This document shows, piece after piece, positions 1-9,928 of a stretch of DNA of 48,837 bases. Origin of the DNA: Pirellulales bacterium (GTDB lineage Bacteria; Planctomycetota; Planctomycetia; Pirellulales; Thermoguttaceae); contig JAFGRD010000003.1 in NCBI GenBank assembly GCA_016935315.1, forward strand, positions 1 through 48,837, written 5' to 3'. The notes beneath the pieces are model-generated. The model was not told where the DNA came from. It ran no database searches and worked only from the letters and a program-made list of their open reading frames with translations. How positions within the stretch are numbered: the stretch's first letter is position 1; the number at the start of each line of letters is the position of its first letter. The position numbers were made by a program, and so were the translations under genes.

Positions 1-41
1 ACGAACTTGCTCGCCTGTACCACTGGAAACGCCATAACCGG

Positions 42-731
42 TTACCACCATTGAACATAAACAAGAGACAAATCTGAAACAGCCCAAGTACAGAAGTAAC
101 GAAAACGCATCAGCAGGTAGTAGGGAAACCACAACCGTGACGGGACATATCTCGCAACCGTGCGCTCAAAACGCGGTCCCGCAAAGAACAGGTCAAACGG
201 ATCTTCGGGTGCCATTTGCACATGGCGCAACTTCATTTGACGTGCGGCTATGCGCAAGAAGATCGAACGCGGCTCCTTTTCGTTGACTACCCAGTCTCTG
301 ACCGAAACGAGGTCATCCGTCTTCCAGGGACCTGGCTTTGCGAAAATGCGTGCGAGGTGGCGGGGCACACGGGGAAAGGTCAACTGCTGGCAGAAGATCT
401 CGAAGGACAGACAAAAGTGCTGCCAGAAGCACCACTCTGGAGACAGCCCGCCCAGCAGTGGCGTGTATGTCGCAATTGCCTCTGCCGAAGAACCTCCAGT
501 CAGGAACTCCTCCAGCGCAGAATCGGCGCCAATGTCCGCCCTGAGACCGTCAAGCTTCAACACGGCCTGGCCCAAGACGAAAAGCTGCTCTGCAAGACAA
601 TCCTGCGTTACCCAGTCAATCGCTTGTCGTCGCGCGTCATTCGGCCAAATGTCGCCGGACTTCTGGAAGACCTCTACCAGCCGTCCCGGAGTTTTCGTCT
701 CTGGTGGTAGTCCCATGCCTTGCCTGGCCAT
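42..731 (-). CDS. Hypothetical protein, 229 aa
   Basis: I do not recognise this protein. It is 229 aa, rich in aromatic residues (the last 50 residues contain many Trp, Tyr and Phe) and has no clear signal peptide. A hydrophobic aromatic stretch near residues 195-225 could be membrane-associated, but it is interrupted by Arg residues. The start at 731 is supported by a purine-rich GAAGGAAAGG just upstream of ATG; an ATG five codons further in is possible. It stands alone, with about 900 bp of non-coding sequence upstream. The steady codon pattern and good ribosome site make it a likely real gene, but no function can be given. Confidence 0.6.
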   Translation of the reverse strand: MARQGMGLPPETKTPGRLVEVFQKSGDIWPNDARRQAIDWVTQDCLAEQLFVLGQAVLKLDGLRADIGADSALEEFLTGGSSAEAIATYTPLLGGLSPEWCFWQHFCLSFEIFCQQLTFPRVPRHLARIFAKPGPWKTDDLVSVRDWVVNEKEPRSIFLRIAARQMKLRHVQMAPEDPFDLFFAGPRFERTVARYVPSRLWFPYYLLMRFRYFCTWAVSDLSLVYVQWW

Positions 732-1646
732 GGCCTTTCCTTCGGTCGGACCCGCTCCAACCGCTATAGGCGCCTAAAGGAACCTCGGTTACCAGTTTTC
801 AGAGAATTTACCACTGCTACCCGTCGGTGGCCAGCGGATGTCCGCCGGAGACATCAACCCTGTAGGGGCTGTCTCGGCTGTCTCGTACCGACGATTCTCA
901 ATCGCAGGACACCTCCCTATCCTCCTCGGGTTCGCCGCCGAGCGATTCCCCCTCGCTTGGCCCGGAATCCACCCGGCCTGAATTCACGTGCTATGCCGGG
1001 TTGACCAACCCGACGTGGATTCCGCTTACGTGGATGCGGCACGGGGCGATTCGGCCCCAAGGTGTTTGGCGCAGACAGCTTCGACGCTCGTCGTGCAAGG
1101 CCGCATTGCCGTAACTGTAAACCCGCAAAACACCACAAATCGGGCACGTACAGAACCCACTCCAACCGATTGTCGCATCAGGAGTTAGGGCCCAAATCGC
1201 CGCTCCATTTTTTTGGAAACGGCCCCGCGATACCCGGCTGCTGAACGATGATTCTACCAGGCGCAACTCCAAGTCTCAACGAGACTTCTTGGGCCACCCG
1301 CGCCGGCGAAACCGTTGTTCGCAGTGGAGTTGTTCGCCGTGGAAATGCCCGGAAGGACAGGTGGACCGGGCGACCGCATTTTTTGCACATTTGTACATAT
1401 ACGCTGCTTTTGCGCGGCTGCTCTTTGGCAACCTATTGATTGATGTCTGCGTTGACAATGATCAAGGCCGACCAGCGGGAGGCCGGAACGATCAGGCTCC
1501 CGTCGGCCGCCCTCGTGCATTGACCGTGCAAACGCCAATGAAAGCCGTCCGTCGCAGCGAATCGACTTTTTTTCGGAGACGGATCGAGCCTCGCGGCTTT
1601 CTTTGAGGCGGCAAAGCATGCCTTCGAGAATTGGCTCCTGAGGATT
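732..1646. other. Long intergenic stretch, no gene supported
   Basis: About 900 bp between two minus-strand genes. Only short overlapping open frames occur, with arginine- and proline-rich translations typical of GC-rich non-coding DNA. A small perfect hairpin (CGGGTT-GACC-AACCCG, 997-1012) is followed by the near direct repeat ACGTGGATTC/ACGTGGATGC (about 1013-1034). A T-run at 1567-1573 has no convincing stem before it. Nothing else stands out. Confidence 0.5.
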
Positions 1647-2021
1647 TCATTCGGTGCCGCGAATCACCGATCCGGCGGGTGGCGTGAACTCGCGCGGTCC
1701 GGGCGAGCCGTAACGTCTCACCAGTCTCTCTATCAAGGCGAACTCGCCACGCAGGTGCTCGTCGGGTTGCCAATTCGGCGGCACCAGGTTCTGCCTCTTG
1801 GCTTCTTCAGCTTCGACAAATCCAAGTTCCTCCAGATCGCCAAGTGCCTCTTTCCAGCCATCGGGATCGCATAGGTAGGTGTAGCCCAGGAAGGTCGCCG
1901 CATCGAGTTCGACATTGAAGCCACAATTCCCGTTCGAAAAGAGTGCAAACACGACCCCCTCCACCCGCCTGCCCTTGCGGCGAACGAACAGGTACGGTTT
2001 GTTCACCTCGGGTCTTGACAT
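1647..2021 (-). CDS. Hypothetical protein, 124 aa
   Basis: A small soluble protein of 124 aa with no signal peptide or membrane segment. The N-terminal half reads like a compact beta-rich domain (around residues 9-50, alternating hydrophobics with Gly), followed by a charged helical region (residues 55-105). I do not recognise the family. A GGAGG lies 13 nt before the ATG at 2021, a little far for a strong ribosome site. It has no close neighbours, so context gives no clue. The acidic/hydrophobic pattern looks like a real protein, unlike the alternative frames here. Confidence 0.6.
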   Translation of the reverse strand: MSRPEVNKPYLFVRRKGRRVEGVVFALFSNGNCGFNVELDAATFLGYTYLCDPDGWKEALGDLEELGFVEAEEAKRQNLVPPNWQPDEHLRGEFALIERLVRRYGSPGPREFTPPAGSVIRGTE

Positions 2022-2574
2022 GGCGAGTCGACGGCCTCCAGCGATTACCTGGCCAACACCGAAAACGGCGTCGCGGACCCCGCAGAGTAACGCAGGACTC
2101 TACCCTCTATAGTCCGGAGAACCGCAAATCACGGCCGGCACGCAGGAGTGGACGCCGAAATTGGCTCTACTGAGGGGGAAATCCTAGTTACCGAGGGAAG
2201 AGCCGGCAAGCTGGGCTGTCCACTCCCCCACACACCGGCACGTGAGGGCGCGGCCGTGCACTGGATCAGTCTGCCTGAGTCCTGCCCGATGGGAGAAGGA
2301 GGATTTGCATTGACCGAGGTGACGCAGAGGGATGGAGCACGCGAATCTCGTGCGTTCCAGGTGCGAGAAGGCGGAACCGGATCGTTATCGCAGGGCAGGA
2401 TTGGAAAATCGGCCGCGCCTCCGCAAGGAAGACGCGGCCACGCTGCGATTGTTCACCCTGGATTCGGTGGCAATTCCCGCGAATATTCCCGCCATTTTTT
2501 GGTAGGCGGAGCCGACAGGGCAGGGAAGCGTCCGCCACGGACTGCGCCGGTCTGCGTTCTCCCGTTCATGCGGC
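2022..2574. other. Intergenic stretch downstream of the large operon
   Basis: About 550 bp between the end of the protease operon and the start of the 124-aa gene. Open frames on both strands here (for example 2148-2663 plus) have low-complexity Gly/Arg-rich translations and no ribosome site, so I call no gene. The only structured element is the candidate terminator at 2411-2439. Confidence 0.5.
2411..2439 (-). terminator. Candidate terminator of the 13-gene operon
   Basis: On the minus strand a perfect 7-bp GC stem (GGCCGCG with CGCGGCC) closes a 15-nt loop that can add a short CCT/AGG stem, followed directly by GATTTTCC. It lies about 135 nt past the last stop codon at 2575. The T-tract is short (four T), so termination may be weak or may need Rho. 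Confidence 0.4.
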
Positions 2575-4578
2575 TCAAATTCGGTCGAGCATGTCGATCC
2601 AGCGGGCCAGCTCGGCCAGTTCCTGATCGCGAAGCTGGCGGGTGTCTTCAGCGAGACCCTTGACCGTCACGGGGATCTTCGCGCTGCGCAGGCGGGCAAT
2701 CCCCCCCTTGATCTGCTTGGCATGACGAGATCCTTCGCGCACCGCCGCGTATACGGCCATGCGGTGCAGTGGATCGACTTGAAGGGGAAGGCTGCCCGGC
2801 GGACCGTCGATAGCTACCACCGCGCGAGCCAACTCGCGATTACGTGCGGCGGCGGCAAAAGCCAATGTGCCGCCGCTCTCGTGCCCCAGCAGCACGACTC
2901 GCGAGGAATCGACGGCGTGGGACGAGGAGATTTCGTCGAGGAACCTGCCGACCGTTGTCGCATCGTCGGGCCGCCACGGCTGGGCGTCGACCGTCTTGAT
3001 GGCCAGCAGCACCAGGTCGTGGCGGTCGCAGTGCGGCTTCCATCGGGTCAGCAACTCCGGCCAGTCGAAGTCTCCGGAGGCGGTCAGAAGGACGACCACG
3101 CCGTGCGGCAGAGCCGACGCATAGGCCTCCGGAACGTACGCCCACGCGTCGTTTTTCAACTCGGCAATCTTCAGTCTTATCGTGCCGACGGCGGGGCGGT
3201 CTTCCTCACCGGCAACGACTCCGTGGGCCGGCGGGAGTTCGGCCGGGGGCAAGTCCTCCGGAAGCCGGCCAAGCGTCAGCTTCACGTTCCTGGGCTGACC
3301 ATCGCGATGGACTTCCAGTTCCACGTCTTCGTCGGGTTGGAACGTCGCCAGGCGTTGCAGCAGCGTGTCACGGTTCTCGATCGGCTTTCCCTCGAGCGAA
3401 ACGAGCACATCGCCCGACTCGATCCCGGCGCGGGCCGCCGGGCTGTCGGGATAGACGTAGCGGATCGCGACGACCGATTCGCCACCGGGGATCCGCATCG
3501 GCAGCACGCCCAGAAAGGGATGCGCGTAGGGCTGGAGTTCGGCAACCAGTTCCACTTCCGTTTCGATCCGCTTCTGTTCGCGCACCACAACCATCGAGAC
3601 TCTCGCCCCGGCGTAGCGACGGCTGAGTTCCGCCTTGACTCCGGCAGCCCGTACGATCGGCCGACCGGCCATTTCAACGATCCGGTCGCCGGCTTTCAGG
3701 CCGGCCTTGGCGGCGGGCGAGTTGGGGTGGCAGGCAGTGATGACCGGCTCGCCGATAACCGGATTTCGCCCCTGGAGGCTGATACCGATCACACCCGGAT
3801 GCAGATCCTCGCCCTGCTTGAGTCGGGGCAAGACGCTCATGATATGCTCTGCGTCGACGGCAAAACCGATGCCCGAGTCGTACCATTGGTAGCCCGCGAG
3901 ATCCGCGTCCGACTGCGGCGAAAGGGGCACGAGCACGCCCAGCACGCGGCCCCGCACGTCGACCAACGGCCCGCCGTAGTTGTTGGGCGAGACGGCAGCG
4001 TCGGTCTGGATCGCCTTGCCCCAGATTCGCCTCAGGGCGCTGATGATGCCAACCGACATATTGGGCCGGCTGCCTTCAAAAGTCCGTCCGACAGCGATGG
4101 CCCATTGGCCGACGCGCATCTCCGCGACGGGCGCGACCTCCGGTACCGGCAGCGGCCGGCCCGCGTCGATTTTCAGCAAGACCAGCTTGCGGCTGTGGTC
4201 GGTCCCCACCACGGTCGCCGGCTTCAGCGATCCGTCAGGGAGTCGAACCAGAATCGAAGCGGGAAGATGAAGGAAACTGAACGCGCTGGAAATGATGTAG
4301 CCTTCCCGGTCGACAATCAGGCCCGTGGTCGGACCGCTGCCGAAGAGCACATCGCCGACGCGCTCCATTCCGCCCACCGTTTCGATGCGCACAACCGACG
4401 GGGCGACACGGTCGACCGCTGCCTGGACGGCGTTCTGCTCGAGCAGGTCGACGTCGGCGATGGGTTCGCCGGACGTGGCGGGGTCCGCCACCACGAGGCA
4501 GCCCAGCAGGGTTCCCAGCATCGTTGCCGAACGGGCAATGCCCCGGCGCGTCCGAAAACAGGCATTTGTCGCGATCAC
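2575..4578 (-). CDS. Catalytically dead HtrA-like protein with two PDZ domains and a hydrolase-like C-terminus
   Basis: 667 aa. A hydrophobic N-terminal segment (about residues 19-32) suggests export. Residues 50-235 align with the trypsin-like fold of HtrA/DegP proteins, but all three catalytic positions are changed: Phe100 for His (YIISSAFSF), Lys131 for Asp (DHSRKLVLLKI) and Tyr201 for Ser (SPNNYGGPL). Two PDZ domains follow (about 255-345 and 350-440). Residues about 470-667 resemble an alpha/beta hydrolase with a nucleophile elbow GHESGG (Ser568), but I see no obvious catalytic His near the end. The start is GTG at 4578, overlapping the previous stop as GTGA, with GAGGAAG upstream. It is the last gene of the operon. 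I infer a binding or scaffolding role in the periplasm, not proteolysis. Confidence 0.85.
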   Translation of the reverse strand: MIATNACFRTRRGIARSATMLGTLLGCLVVADPATSGEPIADVDLLEQNAVQAAVDRVAPSVVRIETVGGMERVGDVLFGSGPTTGLIVDREGYIISSAFSFLHLPASILVRLPDGSLKPATVVGTDHSRKLVLLKIDAGRPLPVPEVAPVAEMRVGQWAIAVGRTFEGSRPNMSVGIISALRRIWGKAIQTDAAVSPNNYGGPLVDVRGRVLGVLVPLSPQSDADLAGYQWYDSGIGFAVDAEHIMSVLPRLKQGEDLHPGVIGISLQGRNPVIGEPVITACHPNSPAAKAGLKAGDRIVEMAGRPIVRAAGVKAELSRRYAGARVSMVVVREQKRIETEVELVAELQPYAHPFLGVLPMRIPGGESVVAIRYVYPDSPAARAGIESGDVLVSLEGKPIENRDTLLQRLATFQPDEDVELEVHRDGQPRNVKLTLGRLPEDLPPAELPPAHGVVAGEEDRPAVGTIRLKIAELKNDAWAYVPEAYASALPHGVVVLLTASGDFDWPELLTRWKPHCDRHDLVLLAIKTVDAQPWRPDDATTVGRFLDEISSSHAVDSSRVVLLGHESGGTLAFAAAARNRELARAVVAIDGPPGSLPLQVDPLHRMAVYAAVREGSRHAKQIKGGIARLRSAKIPVTVKGLAEDTRQLRDQELAELARWIDMLDRI

Positions 4579-5639
4579 GGTTCTTCCTCGATCTTGGCCT
4601 GCAGCGTCCGTTCCAACAGCTCCTGGTCGCGAAGCAGGGTCAGCGTGATGGGATCTTCATAGTCGATGTGTTCGAGTTCGTCGCGGAGTGCCTTGCACGA
4701 CTGGATCAGCCGTTCGCCCACCAGGAGAATCAGGTCGTCGGGGCGGATGCCGGCGGCGGCGGCCGGCGAACCGGGATAGACCTGGTCGACGTAAGGCGGG
4801 GTCCGCTGCAACACGTCGGGTAACAGCACGATTCCCAACATGGACAACTGGAGTGACCGCTGTGGTCTGGCGGTAGACGCGTCGCGGCGCTCGGGATCGA
4901 ATCGGCCCGCCCGGATCTCGTCCACCGACGTCCGCAACTCGGCAATCGGCACCGCGTAATTGAGCCAGGTGTTGTTCAGCGAATTGCGGAGTTCCTTGCC
5001 CAGCATGCCGACCAGCTTTCCGCGGCGGGTAACCACGGCGCCGCCGGCCGCCCCCGGGTTGTTGGTCATCGCGTCGAGCACATAGGTCGAGCCGGAGTAG
5101 GGTGTTTCGAATACACCGCGGCGCGCCGCCAGCGATGTCTTAACCGAGACGATCCCGTGCTGCACGCTGGCCGGCTCATTGCCGGTGGCGACACCAAACA
5201 GGTTGCTCAGCGCCAGCACGCGGGTTCCGCTCTCGACCTCGACGGCCTCGTCCAACGCGAAACAGGGCAGGTCGGCGGCGTCGATCTTCAATACGGCCAC
5301 CTCGAGCTTGGGATCGGCACCGAGCAGCTTGGCGTCGAACTTGCGCCCGTCGTCAAGCGTGGCCTTGAGGTAATCCGTGTCGAGGACGTAGCTGTAAACG
5401 GTCAGAATGTGGCCCTCCGGCGAGATGAGCATTCCGCTCTGATAGCCCTCCATGCCGCGGAAGCCGCCCGCCCCGTAGATCTTGACGATCTTCGGTTGCA
5501 CCTGAGTGATCGTCTCGGCAATCGAGGAACGCCCCAAGGCTCGATTGCCCGGTGCCCCGCTGTCGGCAGCAGCCGGCAGCGCCAGCGGCGCGGCCAGAAG
5601 CACCAGCCAGAGGAGACTTCGAATCATCGGGGGCGTCAT
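4575..5639 (-). CDS. Catalytically dead HtrA-like protein with one PDZ domain
   Basis: 354 aa from ATG 5639, chosen because a signal peptide follows at once (hydrophobic residues 9-24, AAAD cleavage region). The frame is open upstream to 6320, but that part is a shadow of the next gene. Residues 40-225 have the trypsin-like HtrA fold with the catalytic triad lost: Ser83 for His (ILTVYSYVLD), Glu113 for Asp (DPKLEVAVLKI) and Ala198 for Ser (NNPGAAGGAVV). The flanking glycines and strands are kept, so the fold is probably intact. One PDZ domain covers about 255-340. It sits between the active paralogue (64 nt upstream) and the larger dead one (4-nt overlap downstream), which suggests co-translation and perhaps mixed complexes. 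Confidence 0.85.
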   Translation of the reverse strand: MTPPMIRSLLWLVLLAAPLALPAAADSGAPGNRALGRSSIAETITQVQPKIVKIYGAGGFRGMEGYQSGMLISPEGHILTVYSYVLDTDYLKATLDDGRKFDAKLLGADPKLEVAVLKIDAADLPCFALDEAVEVESGTRVLALSNLFGVATGNEPASVQHGIVSVKTSLAARRGVFETPYSGSTYVLDAMTNNPGAAGGAVVTRRGKLVGMLGKELRNSLNNTWLNYAVPIAELRTSVDEIRAGRFDPERRDASTARPQRSLQLSMLGIVLLPDVLQRTPPYVDQVYPGSPAAAAGIRPDDLILLVGERLIQSCKALRDELEHIDYEDPITLTLLRDQELLERTLQAKIEEEP

Positions 5640-5703
5640 GAGTATTTGACCCTGTCTGCGGTTTCGCGGCCCGTTGGTCCGTTCGATGGGATTCCCTCCG
5701 CGC

Positions 5704-7619
<1,916 letters not shown>

Positions 7620-7623
<4 letters not shown>

Positions 7624-8807
7624 TTGAGAATCCTCGCTTCACAGAGGTCGAGGTGATCCGCCGTGTCGAGTTGGTCGCCGAAGTCGGCCAGGACGGCCAG
7701 TCGACGGATTCCGGCCAGGTCCAGGTCGACCGGCATCGGCGGATCGGTTCCCGTGACAGTGGCTTCCAGGAGCACGTTCTCGTCGCCAAGGATGACCAAG
7801 CGGACGTGTCCGTGGGGGCGGACGGCATCGTCGATCCCGATAGTGGCCTTGAAGCGACGAAACCGGCCCGGCAAGCGATAGACAACCTTGGTCCGGCTGT
7901 GCAAAGCGAGCCCCCTGTCGTAGGTGGTACCGTCCAGCCGCAGTCGTCCCGATTCAAGGCTTCGCTCGGGGCGCGGGGTGTAGAATTCCGCCAGCACCGG
8001 CACATCGTCGCGGCCGCCGAAATAGGGCGTGAATTCGACCGATTCCGGACGCAAATCACCCAGAAACAGGACCTTGCCGCGGGAGAAGTCGATCTCCGCC
8101 ACCGCCGCCAGCGAACGGGTTATCGAAAGGCCGGTCGGCGTGGTCCACTGCAGATCGCTCGTCAGGGCCAGCGAGGCTGCCGACCATTGCGAGCCGTCGG
8201 CGTCGGTCAACCGGCAGACGGTCTCGGGCAGCGGATCCGCCAAGACACGGTAGTAGAGAAGGCCGTCGACCTTAGAGCGATTGACCGGCACCGCATCGCC
8301 GCCCAGGTCAAAATGCACGAGCGTGTCGGTCACGTCACGGAGGATGCCCTTGTGGTAATCGATCGACTCTCCCTTGCGGATGACCAACAGATCGGTGTCG
8401 ATCTTCAAACGCGACAGCCGCGACCATTCAGCAGCAAGCGTGTCAGTTTGCGGCGTCAGCCGCACCGAGGAGACCGAACCGGCGGGCAATCCGACAGTCT
8501 GGCCACCAAGCAGCGTCGCCTGCGTCCGGCCATTGATCACCGAGTATTGTCGGGCGACCAGCGACGAGCCGTCAATCAGATCGATCCAGGCAGCGGGTTC
8601 CTCTGCCGGTGGGGTTGGCTTCGGCTTCGACGCTATCCCCAGCAAGTCGTCGGTTTTCAGCGACACCGGGCCCTCGGCCGTCCGGATTGTGATCTGATCG
8701 GCGTCGAACCGCTCGACCGTACCGACGACGGTTTGGCCGCCGAGACTTCGGACTTCAAACTGCGGCGCCGCGGCGGTCGCAATAAGGGCAACGAGCGTGG
8801 CAATCAT
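7620..8807 (-). CDS. Secreted NPCBM-domain protein
   Basis: 395 aa with a short hydrophobic N-terminus (residues 1-14) that reads as a signal peptide. Residues 15-60 form a small beta-rich module (VRSLGGQTVVGTVERFDADQ) that is repeated in looser form in the middle of the protein. Residues about 245-395 match the NPCBM/NEW2 fold: the pattern DRGLALHSRTKVVYRLPG and the closing strand with an acidic DHLDL stretch are typical. NPCBM domains are beta-sandwiches usually linked to carbohydrate binding and are common in planctomycete secreted proteins. The gene lies between the coiled-coil genes and the protease cassette. It may anchor the system to a surface glycan, which is inference. Confidence 0.8.
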
Positions 8808-8869
8808 GTTGGTTCGGGCCCAGGGCTATCAGGAAAACTCGGTTTGCGTTCGCGCCGGTTCATCCAAGG

Positions 8870-9928
8870 CTATTGGGATCCTTCGGCCGCCAGCCGGCGG
8901 AAGTACTGCTGAATCACGTCGTGATAGTGGGGGGGGAAATCGCGGCCGATTTGCTGCAAGGCTTCCTCCCGTTGTTTTGGGGGCAAATCACCCCAATCGG
9001 CCTCGGAGCCAATTCTCCGCTTGGTCACGTCCCCGCGCCCCCTGCCGCCGATGATCTGGCTGTCTTGTGCGGGGCTGCTGGACCGGAGGTTGTCGCCGCT
9101 ACTGCCGCCCCCGCCCTGCTGACTCTGCTGCTCCTCCAGCTTCTTGATCAGCTTGTCGAGCGATTCGATCACTCCGCGTTCCACGTCTTGAACCTTTTCG
9201 CTGGCACGACCCAAGTCGAGCCGGCGGCGGATATCGCCCATCCGCCGGGCGATATGGTCCAGCGTGTCGTTCTCCAGCCCTTCGAGATCGCGCTGCATCA
9301 GCCGGGCGACGGCAACGTAACGTCGCGGGCTCTCTTCGGCGCCGTCGAGCAAGTCGGCAACCGCTTTCAGACCTCGCTCTCTGTCCAGCAACGTGTGATG
9401 ACAGACTCCCTGATAGAACAGCAGCAAGGCGGGAGCCACGACGTCGCTCGTATTCAGATCAGCGATCTGGACGAGGGCTTCGTCGTACAACTGCTGCTGG
9501 GCCAGCCACCGGCCGTAGAGCAAACGCAAGTTGTTAGCCATCAAGGGAGGCGTCTCGGGATCGTGCAGCCAGGAATGGCTGGGCAGCAGCAACTCTGTCT
9601 TTGGCTGGGAACACAGACGGACCAGGGCGGCAACGTCCGTGTCCACCACGGAGAACGTCTCGGTCAGGCACTGGAGGAGCTGGTCGCCGGTCGGTTCTTC
9701 TCCGAGACCAGCCCAGAGGTCGTGTGCCTTGGTCATCGCCTTTTCGTCGGCCTCTTGGGCATCCAGCCACGCCCAGACCTGGGTCCTGACGTCATCCTCG
9801 GCGGGGGGGCGCCATTCGGGCGTTTTCGCCGGCAGGTCGGCCACCTGACAGCAGGCGACCGGGATCACCGCTGCCCAAGCGGCGACGGCCAGCCACGACA
9901 CCATCAGCTTCCTATGCCAGCGGTTCAT
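8870..9928 (-). CDS. Secreted helical protein of the MoxR/VWA cluster
   Basis: 352 aa with an N-terminal signal segment (residues 9-27, ending VACCQ; not a good lipobox). Residues about 40-215 are helical and TPR-like. A coiled coil at about 225-270 is followed by a Gln/Gly/Ser-rich linker. A conserved-looking tail (about 315-348) carries LPPKQREEALQQIGRDFPPHY and resembles the closing motif of planctomycete proteins encoded beside DUF4175-like genes. No enzyme motif is visible. Its ATG overlaps the stop of the upstream coiled-coil gene (ATGA), so the two products probably act together. It is likely periplasmic. Confidence 0.7.
   Translation of the reverse strand: MNRWHRKLMVSWLAVAAWAAVIPVACCQVADLPAKTPEWRPPAEDDVRTQVWAWLDAQEADEKAMTKAHDLWAGLGEEPTGDQLLQCLTETFSVVDTDVAALVRLCSQPKTELLLPSHSWLHDPETPPLMANNLRLLYGRWLAQQQLYDEALVQIADLNTSDVVAPALLLFYQGVCHHTLLDRERGLKAVADLLDGAEESPRRYVAVARLMQRDLEGLENDTLDHIARRMGDIRRRLDLGRASEKVQDVERGVIESLDKLIKKLEEQQSQQGGGGSSGDNLRSSSPAQDSQIIGGRGRGDVTKRRIGSEADWGDLPPKQREEALQQIGRDFPPHYHDVIQQYFRRLAAEGSQ

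Noticed and set aside
917-1272. Overlapping short minus-strand frames in the first spacer
   Set aside because: Translations are Arg/Pro-rich, without ribosome sites or motifs, and several frames compete for the same DNA.
2148-2663. Plus-strand open frame of 171 codons
   Set aside because: Its translation is Gly/Arg/Pro-rich with no pattern of a folded protein, its end overlaps the last protease gene, and it has no convincing start.
2722-4662. Long plus-strand open frame antisense to the dead HtrA gene
   Set aside because: It is a mirror of a well-supported gene; long antisense frames are common in GC-rich coding DNA, and its His/Arg/Asp-rich translation has no domain.
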